Of a stretch of 64,000 nucleotides of DNA, positions 41,816 through 52,340 are shown in pieces (within the stretch, counting starts at the first letter, position 1; every line of letters starts with the position of its first letter). This DNA comes from Pontibacter anaerobius (lineage in GTDB: Bacteria; Bacteroidota; Bacteroidia; Cytophagales; Hymenobacteraceae), in the NCBI RefSeq assembly GCF_026241195.1, contig NZ_JAPFQO010000013.1, positions 1-64,000 on the forward strand, given 5' to 3'. Under the pieces are notes generated by a model that saw only the letters and a list, made by a program, of their open reading frames with translations, had not been told where the DNA came from and ran no database searches. Both the position numbers and the translations under genes were made by a program.

Positions 41816-41947
41816 TTATAGGTAAAGATGGTACTCCTCATCTTCCAGGTCAATGTGTATATCTTCCGGGGATAGCCAGTTTCTTAGAACAAGCGCCACA
41901 GAAGTGCTTAGCAGGAGCACGGATGAAATAGATGCGAACTGTCTCAT
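41816..41947 (-). CDS. 43-residue single-pass membrane peptide with acidic tail
   Basis: A small ORF with ATG at 41947. It encodes a hydrophobic segment (ISSVLLLSTSVALVL) after a short MRQFAS start, then RNWLSPEDIH and an acidic, tyrosine-containing end (IDLEDEEYHLYL). A hairpin terminator follows. The layout matches the 49-residue product at 44163-44312, on the same strand on the other side of the glutamate-synthase-family gene, though the sequences barely align. It is probably an inner membrane micro-protein; no function is known. Confidence 0.5.
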   Translation of the reverse strand: MRQFASISSVLLLSTSVALVLRNWLSPEDIHIDLEDEEYHLYL

Positions 41948-42492
41948 AGTGTTACGAAGGTAAAGGGTTAAACTTGGTTTTAAAACGCGTTTCGACTGCT
42001 AAGGTTACCATATAATTTAACCAGGGTGTTACCAAGCTGTTATGCTTTTGTAATACCTATCGGATGGAGGCAGACTGCATTCGTTACAGGTATTTTTAGA
42101 GCGGTTACTCAAGTAAAATAGCTGCTCTCCCAAGTATGGATTTGTGCTCGAAAGGACTATAGAAAGCAGAGGGGAAATATCTGTTCGGATTTAGCTGGCT
42201 TTTATCGAAAATATTCACATAACTTTGCGGCAGAAAGCAGATCATGCATCCACAGAGACTCCACATCAGCCCTTTTTATACTTGCGCGGTGCGTTCAGGT
42301 ATGGTGGCGGCTTCGCACCATATGTCGTTGTGCGATAAGCTTAACGGTTATTGTCTTAATTTCTACACCACCCCTAAGGACTTTAGCTAATCTGCCCAGG
42401 GTTGCCGGTGTCTCTTTGCCTGGTAATTCTGGAACCTACACCCCGGCGAGTTTCTAAAGTTTAAAAACGTCAGTTTTACAATCTTTTTGTTT
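41948..42492. other. Long upstream region of the glutamate-synthase-family gene
   Basis: About 545 bp. It holds a consensus -7 box at 42220-42227 and therefore a leader of about 250 nt. A 48-codon frame (42244-42390, starting MHPQRLH) lies just after the predicted start of transcription; it has odd composition and I do not call it. GC-rich segments at 42395-42450 could fold, but I do not recognise a known riboswitch. Confidence 0.4.
42220..42227 (+). promoter_or_regulatory. Consensus -7 element, glutamate-synthase-family gene
   Basis: TAACTTTG is a full match to TAnnTTTG, with a T-rich segment (TTTTATCG) about 20 bp upstream as a possible -33 region. The ATG is about 265 bp downstream. Confidence 0.6.
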
Positions 42493-44052
42493 ATGGCTAC
42501 TAATATCAGCGTCAGGCGCACGTTCTCGTACGCCTTTGCAAGTGCTTACCTTGTTACGCTTTTTTTATCCGTTTTCGACAGGCAGATGCTCTGGTTGCTG
42601 TTGCTGCTCGTGCCGGTGCACCTGCTATACCTTTACAATATCCGTCAGGGAAAACACACGCTCCTACGCAATTACCCGTTGGTGGGGTACCTACGTTACT
42701 TCTTCGAGAGTATACGCCCGGAGTTCCGGCAGTATTTCTTCGAATCTGACACCGACGGCAAACCTTTCAGCCGTCGCCAGCGCTCCATTGTGTACCAGCG
42801 CGCCAAAAACGTGCGTCAGACGGTGCCCTTCGGTATGCACAGCAACAGCCTGGAGGTGGGGTACGAGTGGATTGCCCACACCATGTTCCCAGTGCATGTG
42901 AAAGAGGAAGACCTGCGCGTAACCGTCGGCAGCAGCCGTTGCAAGCAGCCTTACAGCGCCAGCATCTACAACATTTCTGCTATGAGCTATGGTTCTTTAA
43001 GCAAAACCGCGGTAACCGCCTTAAGTGCGGGAGCTAAGTTAGGTGGCTTTGCTCATAACACTGGTGAGGGTGGCGTCAGTCCCTTTCACATTGAGGGCGG
43101 CGGAGACCTGATCTGGCAGATCGGTACGGGCTACTTCGGGTGCCGAGATAAGAACGGCAACTTCTCCGAGGAGCTGTTTCGGCAGCAGGTAGCGCACCCA
43201 CACATCAAGATGGTGGAGATCAAGCTCTCGCAGGGAGCCAAGCCAGGGCACGGAGGCATCCTTCCGGCTGCCAAAAACACGCCGGAGATTGCCGCGATCC
43301 GAAAAGTGGAGCCTTATACCACTGTAGCTTCACCGCCTTCGCACGCTGCCTTTAACGACCAGTTTACCATGCTGCTGTTCATCGAGAAGCTGCGGGTGCT
43401 TTCTGATGGCAAGCCAATAGGTATAAAACTATGTATTGGTAACAAGCAGGAGTTCGAACGCCTGTGTCAGGAAATGATGCATAACCGGATCTATCCTGAT
43501 TTTATAACCATAGACGGGGCAGAAGGCGGAACGGGTGCAGCCCCGCTCGAATTCACCGATAGCCTGGGCATGCCGCTTTATGACGCCCTCGCATTCGCCC
43601 AGAACACGCTTCGTAAGTATGGCCTGCGGAATGAGGTAAAACTTATAGCGGCCGGAAAGATCATTACTGGCGTTGATATCATCAAAGCGGTATCATTAGG
43701 TGCCGACATCTGTTACAGTGCGCGCGGTATGATGTTCGCGTTGGGCTGTATCCAGGCGCTGCAGTGCGACTCGGGCCGCTGCCCTGTAGGTATTGCCACG
43801 CAGGACAAAAACCTATACCAAGGCCTGGATGTGGCGGATAAGCGCGTGCGTGTGGCTAATTTCCATGGTAACACCATAAAGTCGACAATCGAGGTAATGG
43901 AGGCCTGCGGTTTTGATAGCCTGCAAAGTATAACGGCAGACAAAATTTTCAGACGCGTGGAGCAGGGCCGGAATATGAGCTTTAAAGAATTGTATTTCTC
44001 TACCAGAAACACGGTTCCTAGCGACATCAGCAGAAATTATGTGCTTAATTGA
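42493..44052 (+). CDS. FMN-binding glutamate synthase family protein, membrane-anchored
   Basis: 519 residues from the ATG at 42493; a TTG two codons earlier is ignored. Two hydrophobic helices at about 15-50 anchor it in the membrane. The catalytic Glu_synthase domain follows: ISAMSYGSLSKTAVTAL, NTGEGGVSPFH, KLSQGAKPGHGG, TIDGAEGGTGAAPLEF. The iron-sulfur ligands are present as CIQALQCDSGRCPVG. It lacks the amidotransferase domain of GltB and the GltD partner, so it is not a classical glutamate synthase. Stand-alone members of this family are common in Bacteroidota and their reaction is not established. Confidence 0.9.
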   Translation: MATNISVRRTFSYAFASAYLVTLFLSVFDRQMLWLLLLLVPVHLLYLYNIRQGKHTLLRNYPLVGYLRYFFESIRPEFRQYFFESDTDGKPFSRRQRSIVYQRAKNVRQTVPFGMHSNSLEVGYEWIAHTMFPVHVKEEDLRVTVGSSRCKQPYSASIYNISAMSYGSLSKTAVTALSAGAKLGGFAHNTGEGGVSPFHIEGGGDLIWQIGTGYFGCRDKNGNFSEELFRQQVAHPHIKMVEIKLSQGAKPGHGGILPAAKNTPEIAAIRKVEPYTTVASPPSHAAFNDQFTMLLFIEKLRVLSDGKPIGIKLCIGNKQEFERLCQEMMHNRIYPDFITIDGAEGGTGAAPLEFTDSLGMPLYDALAFAQNTLRKYGLRNEVKLIAAGKIITGVDIIKAVSLGADICYSARGMMFALGCIQALQCDSGRCPVGIATQDKNLYQGLDVADKRVRVANFHGNTIKSTIEVMEACGFDSLQSITADKIFRRVEQGRNMSFKELYFSTRNTVPSDISRNYVLN

Positions 44053-44099
44053 TAATGAAAACTTGGTTTACCTGACAGAAGTCCATAAACCCTTATGAA

Positions 44100-44137
44100 G
44101 AAAGAGCCCGCTGCAATTCTGCGCAGCGGGCTCTTTC
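44100..44137. terminator. Bidirectional terminator
   Basis: GAAAGAGCCCGCTGC (44100-44114) and its complement (44123-44137) flank an 8-nt loop. It lies between the glutamate-synthase-family gene and the small minus-strand ORF at 44163. Confidence 0.9.
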
Positions 44138-44162
44138 ATTTTATTGAAGTACACAAACAGCC

Positions 44163-44312
44163 TTACAGGTAATCCTCGCTGTGCTCATCATAGGTATCAA
44201 GTTCAAAATCCGCTTCATCGAAGCAGTGGTATACAAACAAGCATGTTGCTGCTCCAACCAATGCCATTGTGCCTAACATGTATAACAGCGGTAATTTGTT
44301 TGTTCGTTTCAT
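44163..44312 (-). CDS. 49-residue single-pass membrane peptide with acidic tail
   Basis: A small ORF with ATG at 44312. It starts basic (MKRTNKLP), has one hydrophobic helix (LLYMLGTMALVGAATCLFVY) and ends in an acidic tail (FDEADFELDTYDEHSEDYL). The positive-inside rule puts the N-terminus in the cytoplasm. It shares architecture with the 43-residue product at 41816-41947. A bidirectional terminator lies on its 3' side and AAGTATAAAG directly abuts the start codon. The function is unknown. Confidence 0.55.
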   Translation of the reverse strand: MKRTNKLPLLYMLGTMALVGAATCLFVYHCFDEADFELDTYDEHSEDYL

Positions 44313-44459
44313 AAGTATAAAGCATAAGTTGTGATACCTGAGTTTACGAAGTATAAACTGCGTGGGTGCCGGTACAGGAGAAATATATTGCGGGCTACAC
44401 TAAAAAGAAAAGCCGGACCAATTGGCCCGGCTTAATACTTTATACTTTGGAAGTATGAT

Positions 44460-47400
44460 TTACATGTTTCTGCGGTACTGTCCGCCAACCTCGAACAGGG
44501 CGTTGGTGATCTGGCCCAGCGAGCAGAACTTCACGGTTTCCATCATTTCTTCAAAGATGTTACCGTTTTGAGTCGCCACCTGCTGTATGCGTTTCAGCAT
44601 TTCGGCCGATCTATCGGCATTACGTTCCTGCAGGGCATGCACCATTTTAATCTGATACTGCTTTTCTTCCTCTGTTGCGCGGATAACCTCTGTTGGTATA
44701 ACCGTTGGTGAACCCTGAGAAGATAGGAAAGTATTTACGCCAATAATTGGGTACTCGCCGGTATGCTTCAGTGTTTCGTAGTATAAACTTTCCTCTTGGA
44801 TCTTACCTCGCTGGTACATGGTTTCCATGGCACCCAATACACCGCCACGCTCTGTAATTCTATCAAACTCTACCAGGACAGCTTCCTCAACCAGGTCTGT
44901 CAGCTCTTCGATGATGAATGAGCCTTGTAGCGGGTTTTCATTTTTCGCCAGACCCAGCTCACGGTTGATGATCAGCTGAATTGCCATGGCACGACGTACA
45001 GACGCTTCTGTAGGCGTAGTGATGGCCTCGTCGTAAGCGTTTGTGTGCAGCGAGTTACAGTTGTCGTAGATCGCGTACAGTGCCTGTAGCGTGGTACGGA
45101 TATCGTTGAAGTCAATCTCCTGCGCGTGCAGCGAACGACCTGATGTCTGAATGTGGTATTTCAGCATCTGCGAACGGGCATCAGCGCCATACTTGTGCTT
45201 CATCGCCTTTGCCCAGATTCTACGTGCCACACGGCCAATAACCGCATACTCCGGATCGATACCGTTGGAGAAGAAGAAGCTCAGGTTAGGAGCAAACTTG
45301 TTAATGTCCATGCCGCGGCTCACGTAATACTCCACAAAGGTAAAGCCGTTTGCCAGGGTAAATGCCAGCTGCGAGATCGGGTTCGCACCAGCCTCAGCAA
45401 TGTGATACCCCGAGATAGACACCGAGTAGAAGTTACGCACGTTCTTATTGATGAAGTACGCCTGCACATCACCCATCAAACGAAGCGAGAATTCTGTAGA
45501 GAAGATACAGGTATTCTGTGCCTGGTCTTCTTTCAGGATATCGGCCTGTACCGTGCCGCGAACTGCTGCCAGCGTACGTGTTTTAATCGGCTCGTATACT
45601 TCTGCAGGCAATACCTGATCGCCGGTAACGCCCAGCAACATCAAGCCTAAGCCGTCATTACCTTTTGGCAACTCACCCTGGTATCTCGGACGCTCAACAC
45701 CTTTCTCTTTGTAGATGGCTTCGATCTTCGCATTTACTTCATCTTCCAGGCCATTTTCTTTAATATAAAGCTCGCACTGCTGATCGATGGCGGCGTTCAT
45801 GAAGAAGCCAGTAAGTATAGCTGCCGGACCGTTTATAGTCATCGATACCGATGTCATTGGGTCAGCCAGGTTAAAACCGGAGTATAGTTTCTTGGCATCA
45901 TCCAGGCAGCAGATACTCACACCGGAGTTACCAATTTTACCATAAATATCCGGTCTGTAATCCGGGTCTTCGCCGTAAAGTGTAACCGAATCAAAAGCTG
46001 TAGACAAGCGCTTGGCAGGCATTCCTAAGCTTACGTAGTGGAAACGGCGGTTAGTACGCTCCGGACCACCCTCACCGGCAAACATACGGGTTGGGTCTTC
46101 ACCTTCGCGCTTGAACGGGAACACACCTGCTGTATAAGGAAACTCACCCGGTACGTTCTCCTGCAAATTCCATTTCAGCAAATCACCCCACGCCTCATAC
46201 TTTGGTGTAGCCACCTTCGGTATCTGCAAGTGCGAAAGCGATTCGGTATGTGTTTTTATTTTGATTTCCTTGTCACGTACTTTGAAGACGTAGAACTCAT
46301 TCTTATAAGCCTGTACTTTCTCTTTCCAGTTCTCCAGGATCTTCTTGTTCTGGCCGTCCAGGTTCAGCTCCACTTCGGCATAAGCTGCCTCCAGTTGCTT
46401 CACCAAACGGTCCTTGTCTTCCACTTCTATACTTTGCACCGCCTCGATGGACTTCTTGATGCCGTATAGTTTCTGCGCTACTTCAGCCTGGTCCTTAGTC
46501 CATTTGTCATAGTTGCGGATGGTCTCGGAAATCTCGGAAAGGTAACGCGTACGTGCAGGAGGGATAATGTATACTTTCTCTGACATCTCCTTTGAAGTCT
46601 GTAGGTTAGAGTTGAACTCCACACCTGTCTTCTCAGAGATTTTACCCATAATAGCGCGGTACAACTGGTTCATACCCGGGTCGTTGAATTGCGAAGCAAT
46701 TGTTCCGAATACCGGAATCTCTTCGTCGTTCACGTCCCAAAGCTGGTGGTTGCGCTTGTACTGCTTCTTCACATCGCGCAGGGCATCCAGTGCACCACGC
46801 TTATCAAACTTGTTAAGAGCAATTACATCAGCAAAATCAAGCATGTCGATTTTCTCGAGCTGTGTGGCGGCACCGTACTCCGGCGTCATCACGTACAAAC
46901 TCATGTCTGAATGCTCAATGATCTCTGTGTCAGACTGACCGATACCAGAAGTCTCCAATATAATAAGGTCGAAATCGGCAGCCTTTACAATGTCTACTGC
47001 ATCCTGCACATACTTGCTCAGGGCCAGGTTGCTCTGGCGGGTTGCCAGCGAGCGCATGTATACTCTTTCGTTAGAGATCGAGTTCATACGGATTCTATCA
47101 CCTAACAATGCACCACCAGTCTTACGCTTTGATGGGTCTACGGAGATGATAGCTATTTTCTTTTCCGGGAAATCCAGCAGAAAGCGGCGAACCAGTTCAT
47201 CCACCAAAGATGATTTACCGGCACCACCTGTACCTGTTATACCTAAAACAGGTGTTTTTATTTCTTTCGCCTGCTCTTTTACTTCGTTAAGTATACCACG
47301 CGCTTCTTCCGGGAAGTTTTCTGCCGCAGAAATCAAGCGCGCAATTGCTTTCGGGTCTTTGTCACGCAGGTGCTTTGCTTCGCCATTCAGGTCTTTGCCT

Positions 47401-47846
47401 GTCGGGAAATCGCATTTCTCCAGCATGTCGTTGATCATACCCTGCAAACCCATGGCGCGGCCGTCGTCAGGGGAGTAAATGCGGGCAATGCCGTACTCGT
47501 GCAGTTCCTCGATCTCAGTTGGAAGTATAACCCCGCCGCCGCCGCCAAAAATGCGGATATGGCCGCAGCCGCGCTCGTTCAGCAGGTCATACATGTATTT
47601 GAAGTACTCCAGGTGCCCGCCCTGGTAAGAGGTAATGGCAATGGCCTGTGCGTCTTCCTGTATGGCGCAATCCACGATCTCCTGCACCGAACGGTTGTGT
47701 CCCAGGTGAATTACCTCAGCTCCTGATGCCTGAATAATACGTCGCATGATGTTGATCGATGCGTCGTGGCCGTCGAAGAGCGAAGCAGCTGTAACGATAC
47801 GGATATGGTTGACAGGCTTATAAGGCTCTACTTTAGTAAGTTGCAT
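44460..47846 (-). CDS. icmF: Fused isobutyryl-CoA mutase (B12-dependent, IcmF type)
   Basis: An 1128-residue fusion in IcmF order: N-terminal cobalamin-binding domain with D25-G-H27 (LFDGHDAS) and SYQGGH; a MeaI-like G-protein chaperone with P-loop 205-212 (GTGGAGKS), [16 protein letters not shown] and NKFD; a linker; then the mutase domain. The active-site region reads [10 protein letters not shown], not the WTIRQYAG of methylmalonyl-CoA mutase, which supports isobutyryl/n-butyryl-CoA as substrate. The enzyme rearranges branched acyl-CoA and repairs its own cofactor with GTP. It is monocistronic. Confidence 0.93.
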   Translation of the reverse strand: MQLTKVEPYKPVNHIRIVTAASLFDGHDASINIMRRIIQASGAEVIHLGHNRSVQEIVDCAIQEDAQAIAITSYQGGHLEYFKYMYDLLNERGCGHIRIFGGGGGVILPTEIEELHEYGIARIYSPDDGRAMGLQGMINDMLEKCDFPTGKDLNGEAKHLRDKDPKAIARLISAAENFPEEARGILNEVKEQAKEIKTPVLGITGTGGAGKSSLVDELVRRFLLDFPEKKIAIISVDPSKRKTGGALLGDRIRMNSISNERVYMRSLATRQSNLALSKYVQDAVDIVKAADFDLIILETSGIGQSDTEIIEHSDMSLYVMTPEYGAATQLEKIDMLDFADVIALNKFDKRGALDALRDVKKQYKRNHQLWDVNDEEIPVFGTIASQFNDPGMNQLYRAIMGKISEKTGVEFNSNLQTSKEMSEKVYIIPPARTRYLSEISETIRNYDKWTKDQAEVAQKLYGIKKSIEAVQSIEVEDKDRLVKQLEAAYAEVELNLDGQNKKILENWKEKVQAYKNEFYVFKVRDKEIKIKTHTESLSHLQIPKVATPKYEAWGDLLKWNLQENVPGEFPYTAGVFPFKREGEDPTRMFAGEGGPERTNRRFHYVSLGMPAKRLSTAFDSVTLYGEDPDYRPDIYGKIGNSGVSICCLDDAKKLYSGFNLADPMTSVSMTINGPAAILTGFFMNAAIDQQCELYIKENGLEDEVNAKIEAIYKEKGVERPRYQGELPKGNDGLGLMLLGVTGDQVLPAEVYEPIKTRTLAAVRGTVQADILKEDQAQNTCIFSTEFSLRLMGDVQAYFINKNVRNFYSVSISGYHIAEAGANPISQLAFTLANGFTFVEYYVSRGMDINKFAPNLSFFFSNGIDPEYAVIGRVARRIWAKAMKHKYGADARSQMLKYHIQTSGRSLHAQEIDFNDIRTTLQALYAIYDNCNSLHTNAYDEAITTPTEASVRRAMAIQLIINRELGLAKNENPLQGSFIIEELTDLVEEAVLVEFDRITERGGVLGAMETMYQRGKIQEESLYYETLKHTGEYPIIGVNTFLSSQGSPTVIPTEVIRATEEEKQYQIKMVHALQERNADRSAEMLKRIQQVATQNGNIFEEMMETVKFCSLGQITNALFEVGGQYRRNM

Positions 47847-48085
47847 ACTTGATTAAACTAGTTTTTTCCAGATTTGATGCGAATATAGGCATTTTTGGAC
47901 TAATATTTTAAGGATACGTGGATGAACAGGGGAGACCTGTTCGATAGCATTTGCGGGCTTTTATTCAACCAGCAATGCTGATATGTTGCTCTGTTCCTCA
48001 TGATGCTTATTGCCACTAATTGCAGAAGACACCATAGAAATAAAATGATTTTGGCGCAAACACAGCAACAAACGCACTTTCTTCT

Positions 48086-48093
48086 TAACTTTG
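48086..48093 (+). promoter_or_regulatory. Consensus -7 element before lepA
   Basis: TAACTTTG matches TAnnTTTG fully and lies 18 bp before the lepA ATG, implying a very short leader. Confidence 0.6.
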
Positions 48094-48111
48094 TTCTTCG
48101 TATAGATATTT

Positions 48112-49896
48112 ATGAAGAACATCCGTAATTTCTGCATCATCGCCCACATCGACCATGGTAAAAGCACCTTGGCCGACCGCCTGTTGGAGTATACCTCCAC
48201 AGTGGCAGAGCGAGAAATGCAAAACCAGCTGCTAGACAATATGGACCTGGAGCGCGAGCGCGGCATTACCATTAAGAGCCACGCCATCCAGATGAATTAC
48301 CATTATAAGGGAGAAGAGTATGTGCTGAACCTGATCGATACGCCAGGCCACGTGGACTTCTCCTACGAGGTTTCCCGCTCCATCGCCGCCTGCGAGGGCG
48401 CTTTGTTGATCGTGGACTCCTCCCAGGGTATAGAGGCGCAAACCATCTCCAACTTATACCTGGCCATCGGCAACGACCTGGAGATCATTCCGGTGCTGAA
48501 CAAGATCGACCTGCCGCACTCCATGCCGGAGGAGGTTTCGGACCAGATCATTGAGCTGATCGGCTGCGATAGAGAGGATATTATTCATGCGTCTGGCAAG
48601 GCTGGCATCGGTATAGAAGAGATCCTGAACGCTATTTGTGACCGAATCCCTGCTCCGAAGGGTGATCCGGCCGCTCCATTACAAGCCCTAATCTTTGACT
48701 CCGTTTTTAACTCCTACAGAGGCATCGAAGTATACTTCCGAATCTTTAACGGCACACTCAAAAAAGGGGAGAAGGTGAAGTTCATCAACACCGGAAAAAC
48801 CTATGAGGCCGACGAGATTGGGGTGCTGAAACTGAACCAGGAGCCACGCCAGGAAATGGGCGCCGGCAACGTGGGCTACCTTATCTCGGGTATCAAGAAC
48901 GCCAAAGAGGTAAAGGTTGGTGATACTATTACCCATGTAGATCGTCCGGCCAAGGGTATCCAGGGGTTTGAGGATGTGAAGCCGATGGTATTTGCCGGAA
49001 TTTACCCGGTGGAGACCAGCGAGTACGAAGAACTGCGTGCCTCGATGGAGAAGCTGCAGCTGAACGATGCCTCGCTTGTTTGGGAGCCGGAAACTTCTGC
49101 CGCTCTTGGCTTCGGTTTCCGTTGCGGCTTTTTGGGCATGCTGCACATGGAGATCGTGCAAGAGCGTTTGGAGCGTGAGTTCGACATGACGGTGATCACT
49201 ACGGTGCCGTCGGTGCAGTTCCATGCTTATACCACCAAAGACCAGATGGTAAAGGTGAATGCGCCGTCAGAGATGCCGGAGCCGAACTATATCGACCATA
49301 TTGAAGAGCCGTTCATCAAAGCGCAGATCATCTCCAAGTCTGATTACGTGGGGCCGATCATTACCCTGTGCATGGACAAGCGCGGTATCCTTAAGAACCA
49401 GACATACCTGACCAGCGACCGGGTAGAGATGACTTTTGAGATGCCGTTGGCTGAGATCGTGTTTGACTTCTTTGACAAGCTGAAGACCATTTCACGGGGT
49501 TACGCCTCCCTGGACTATGAGCTGATCGGTTTCCGCGCTTCGAACATGGTGAAGCTGGATATCATGTTGAACGGTGAGAAAGTGGATGCCCTTAGTGCCA
49601 TCGTGCACCGCGATAAGGCTTACGACTGGGGCAAGCGCCTCTGCGAAAAATTGCGTGAGCTGCTGCCGCGCCAGATGTTCGAAATCGCCATTCAGGCTGC
49701 CATCGGGCAGAAGATCATCGCCCGCGAAACGGTAAAGGCCATGCGAAAGAACGTACTAGCCAAATGCTACGGCGGTGACATATCGCGAAAGCGTAAGCTC
49801 CTTGAGAAACAGAAGAAAGGTAAGAAACGCATGCGCCAGGTAGGCAATGTGGAAATTCCGCAAGAAGCCTTCTTAGCCGTGCTTAAGCTCGACTAA
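48112..49896 (+). CDS. lepA: Elongation factor 4 (LepA), ribosomal back-translocase GTPase
   Basis: A 594-residue translational GTPase of full family length. The G motifs are AHIDHGKST (P-loop), RGITIKS (switch I), DTPGHVDF and NKIDLP. LepA-specific C-terminal features are GYASLDYE and the basic end ([26 protein letters not shown], given here only in part as KKGKKRM and QEAFLAVL in effect). EF4 acts on ribosomes under ionic or temperature stress and in 30S biogenesis. A terminator follows at 49906-49937. Confidence 0.97.
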   Translation: MKNIRNFCIIAHIDHGKSTLADRLLEYTSTVAEREMQNQLLDNMDLERERGITIKSHAIQMNYHYKGEEYVLNLIDTPGHVDFSYEVSRSIAACEGALLIVDSSQGIEAQTISNLYLAIGNDLEIIPVLNKIDLPHSMPEEVSDQIIELIGCDREDIIHASGKAGIGIEEILNAICDRIPAPKGDPAAPLQALIFDSVFNSYRGIEVYFRIFNGTLKKGEKVKFINTGKTYEADEIGVLKLNQEPRQEMGAGNVGYLISGIKNAKEVKVGDTITHVDRPAKGIQGFEDVKPMVFAGIYPVETSEYEELRASMEKLQLNDASLVWEPETSAALGFGFRCGFLGMLHMEIVQERLEREFDMTVITTVPSVQFHAYTTKDQMVKVNAPSEMPEPNYIDHIEEPFIKAQIISKSDYVGPIITLCMDKRGILKNQTYLTSDRVEMTFEMPLAEIVFDFFDKLKTISRGYASLDYELIGFRASNMVKLDIMLNGEKVDALSAIVHRDKAYDWGKRLCEKLRELLPRQMFEIAIQAAIGQKIIARETVKAMRKNVLAKCYGGDISRKRKLLEKQKKGKKRMRQVGNVEIPQEAFLAVLKLD

Positions 49897-49905
49897 CCTA
49901 TAAAC

Positions 49906-49937
49906 AAGCCCCGACGTGCCCCTGCGCGTCGGGGCTT
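49906..49937 (+). terminator. Terminator after lepA
   Basis: AAGCCCCGACG (49906-49916) pairs with CGTCGGGGCTT (49927-49937), followed by a short T run. Confidence 0.85.
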
Positions 49938-49977
49938 TTGCTTTGCTAATACTTTGTCTAAACGCACACTCTGAATT

Positions 49978-50490
49978 TTGTACGCCGACATTACCATAAA
50001 AGCCTTTTGTGCCAATCCAGCCGAAACCGAAAGTATACTGCATGAGCTGCAGGCAGACTTTCATGGCCTAGATGTGCAGACGGATGTTTACTATCACACA
50101 GAGCACGGCAGGCTGAAGCATAGGCAAGGCAATATTGAAAACAGGCTCATACATTATAACAGGTTGTATCTGCCAACAGAAAAGAGTTTTAAGACCGAGG
50201 TGCTGCTGTACCTTAAAAATCCCAGTGTTGCCACTGTGAGTGACGTTTGTGCTGGCCTGCAGAAAGTAGCTGAGATCAGGAAGCTGCGTAAGCTATACTT
50301 TCTCGATAACGTGAAATTTCACCTGGACAAGGTGGAAGGTTTAGGCCATCTCATAGAAATTGAGGCGATTGACCTGGACGGCTCCTTTGGGGTGGATTAC
50401 CTTAAGCAGCAATGTGAGTACTTTAAAGATCAACTGCAGATAGCCGACAAAGATTTAGTGCGAGAATCTTACATCGACCTGTTTAACTAA
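49978..50490 (+). CDS. CYTH domain protein (class IV adenylate cyclase-like)
   Basis: 170 residues, with a TTG start at 49978 forced by an in-frame TGA at 49972-49974 and no nearby ATG. The CYTH tunnel is recognisable: first strand [28 protein letters not shown] with its basic residues, [20 protein letters not shown] and the acidic strand LIEIEAI. The usual ExExK of strand 1 appears as D-I-T-I-K, so one acidic metal ligand is missing. Relatives hydrolyse triphosphates or make cAMP; the activity here is uncertain. It precedes folD by 37 bp and may share its transcript. Confidence 0.8.
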   Translation: MYADITIKAFCANPAETESILHELQADFHGLDVQTDVYYHTEHGRLKHRQGNIENRLIHYNRLYLPTEKSFKTEVLLYLKNPSVATVSDVCAGLQKVAEIRKLRKLYFLDNVKFHLDKVEGLGHLIEIEAIDLDGSFGVDYLKQQCEYFKDQLQIADKDLVRESYIDLFN

Positions 50491-50527
50491 TCTAAATTCT
50501 TCAATCAACCATCATAACTTTTTTAAA

Positions 50528-51409
50528 ATGACCCTGCTCGACGGTAAAAAAACATCCGAAGCCATCCAGAACGAAATTGCTGCGGAGGTAACTGACATTA
50601 AAGCTAAAGGAGGAAAGGTGCCGCACCTGGCTGCCATATTGGTGGGTAACGATGGCGGTTCTGTGACCTACGTGAACAACAAAGTGCTGGCCTGTGAGCG
50701 CATTGGCTTCGGCTCTTCCCTCATTCGTTACGAAGACACTGTTACAGAAGAGGAGCTACTGCAAAAGATCAAGGAACTGAACGAGGATGAGGAAATCGAC
50801 GGGTTTATCGTGCAGTTGCCGCTGCCAAAGCACATCGATACCGAGAAAGTTATTGAGGCCATTGATCCTAAAAAAGATGTGGACGGTTTCCACCCGACTA
50901 ATGTGGGGCGCATGGTGGCCGGTCTGCCAGCTTATCTTCCTGCCACGCCTGCAGGCATTCTGCAGTTGCTTCAGCGCTACGAGATTGAGACAAACGGCAA
51001 GCACTGCGTAGTGATAGGCCGCAGCAACATAGTAGGCACACCGATGAGTATTCTGATGGCTAAAAGCGGCTATCCGGGTAACGCGACAGTAACACTCTGC
51101 CACCGCAATACGGTAGATCTGCCATACTTTACCCGCCTTGCTGATATTATTATTGTGGCTGTTGGGCAGCCAGGTCTTATCAAGGCCGACATGGTGAAAG
51201 AAGGTGCCGTAGTAATTGACGTGGGCACGACCCGCGTACCCGACGCAAGCCGTAAGTCAGGTTTCAGGTTGCGTGGCGACGTGGATTTTGACAACGTGGC
51301 CGAGAAGTGCAGCTACATCACGCCGGTACCGGGTGGCGTAGGTCCCCTAACCATCTCTATGCTGATGGCCAACACCCTGAAAGCAGCCAAGAAAGAAGTA
51401 TACGGATAA
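50528..51409 (+). CDS. folD: Bifunctional methylenetetrahydrofolate dehydrogenase/cyclohydrolase
   Basis: A 293-residue cytoplasmic enzyme. The catalytic pair is Y48 and K52 in TYVNNK, followed by the folate-binding [12 protein letters not shown] and [11 protein letters not shown]. The NADP-binding domain has [13 protein letters not shown] and [15 protein letters not shown]. It converts 5,10-methylene-THF to 10-formyl-THF for purine and initiator formyl-Met synthesis. Length is the family norm. A hairpin terminator follows within 15 bp. Confidence 0.97.
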   Translation: MTLLDGKKTSEAIQNEIAAEVTDIKAKGGKVPHLAAILVGNDGGSVTYVNNKVLACERIGFGSSLIRYEDTVTEEELLQKIKELNEDEEIDGFIVQLPLPKHIDTEKVIEAIDPKKDVDGFHPTNVGRMVAGLPAYLPATPAGILQLLQRYEIETNGKHCVVIGRSNIVGTPMSILMAKSGYPGNATVTLCHRNTVDLPYFTRLADIIIVAVGQPGLIKADMVKEGAVVIDVGTTRVPDASRKSGFRLRGDVDFDNVAEKCSYITPVPGGVGPLTISMLMANTLKAAKKEVYG

Positions 51410-51419
51410 TCTCCCTCTG

Positions 51420-51451
51420 CCCCCTTCTGACAACAGGAGGGGGTATTTTTT
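51420..51451 (+). terminator. Terminator after folD
   Basis: CCCCCTTCTG (51420-51429) pairs with CAGGAGGGGG (51434-51443, one G-U) around ACAA, followed by a T-rich run. Confidence 0.85.
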
Positions 51452-51572
51452 AATTTGAAATCTCTGGATTTGATACGTATGGACTCGATATATATCTGCC
51501 AGCATCTTTTCAAACAATAGAGTGCAAAATCCTGCATGTCTTTTAATCCTGTAAATCCTGCTCCTTTTTTAG

Positions 51573-51580
51573 TAACTTTG
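51573..51580 (+). promoter_or_regulatory. Consensus -7 element before queE
   Basis: TAACTTTG matches TAnnTTTG about 100 bp before the queE start. The leader between them contains four AGTATA/TATACT words, including the palindrome AAGTATACTT. Confidence 0.55.
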
Positions 51581-51679
51581 TGAGTTCTGCCAGAAGTATA
51601 CTTTTACTTCAGGATGGCAGCAACGTAAGTATAAACGGCTGTGCGTAAAGTATAAAGTATAGCCTGAGGAGAGAAAGCA

Positions 51680-52333
51680 TTGGAAGAATTAAAAGTTAAA
51701 AAGACTGCCTCCATACACCAGGTACCAAAAGATGGCAGTAAACTGCCGCTGATGGAGGCGTTTTATACGATTCAAGGTGAGGGTGGCAACACAGGAACGG
51801 CTGCATACTTTATCCGCCTGGGCGGTTGCGATGTAGGGTGCCACTGGTGTGATGTGAAGGAGAGTTGGGACGCAGAGGCGCACCCGCTCACGCCTGTAGA
51901 AGACATTGTAGAGACTGCCGCTGCCTACCCGGGCAAGGCTGTGGTCATTACCGGTGGCGAGCCACTGCTTTACAACCTGCAGCCGTTAACGGAGCAGTTG
52001 CAGACGCGAGGTATCAAAACCTATATCGAAACTTCCGGCGCTTACCCCGTGAGCGGCAGCTGGGACTGGATTTGCCTTTCTCCTAAAAAGTTTAAGCAGC
52101 CCGACCCGTCTGTCTATCCTTTTGCCCATGAGCTAAAAGTGATTATCTTTAACAAGTCCGATTTTAAGTGGGCCGAAGAGCACGCCGCCAGAGTAGGGGA
52201 ACACTGCAAATTATACCTGCAGCCGGAGTGGGGCAAAGCCAATGAAATGACGCCGCTTATCGTTGAGTACGTGAAAAGCAATCCGAAATGGCGTGTGTCA
52301 CTGCAGACGCACAAGTACATGGATATTCCATAA
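51680..52333 (+). CDS. queE: 7-carboxy-7-deazaguanine synthase (radical SAM)
   Basis: 217 residues from a TTG at 51680; an in-frame TGA at 51665 limits the start, and the first ATG (residue 25) lies too close to the conserved FYTIQGEG. The cluster-binding motif is C50-x3-C54-x2-C57 (GCDVGCHWCDV), with VVITGGEP and IETSG downstream. QueE makes the 7-deazapurine core of queuosine from 6-carboxytetrahydropterin. No other queuosine gene is nearby. The following porE-like gene starts 8 bp after the stop, so they are likely co-transcribed. Confidence 0.95.
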   Translation: MEELKVKKTASIHQVPKDGSKLPLMEAFYTIQGEGGNTGTAAYFIRLGGCDVGCHWCDVKESWDAEAHPLTPVEDIVETAAAYPGKAVVITGGEPLLYNLQPLTEQLQTRGIKTYIETSGAYPVSGSWDWICLSPKKFKQPDPSVYPFAHELKVIIFNKSDFKWAEEHAARVGEHCKLYLQPEWGKANEMTPLIVEYVKSNPKWRVSLQTHKYMDIP

Positions 52334-52340
52334 AAACCTC

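Noticed and set aside
42244..42390. A 48-codon ORF in the leader of the glutamate-synthase-family gene
   Set aside because: Possible leader peptide, but the composition is odd and there is no support beyond its position; kept as a note in the region entry.
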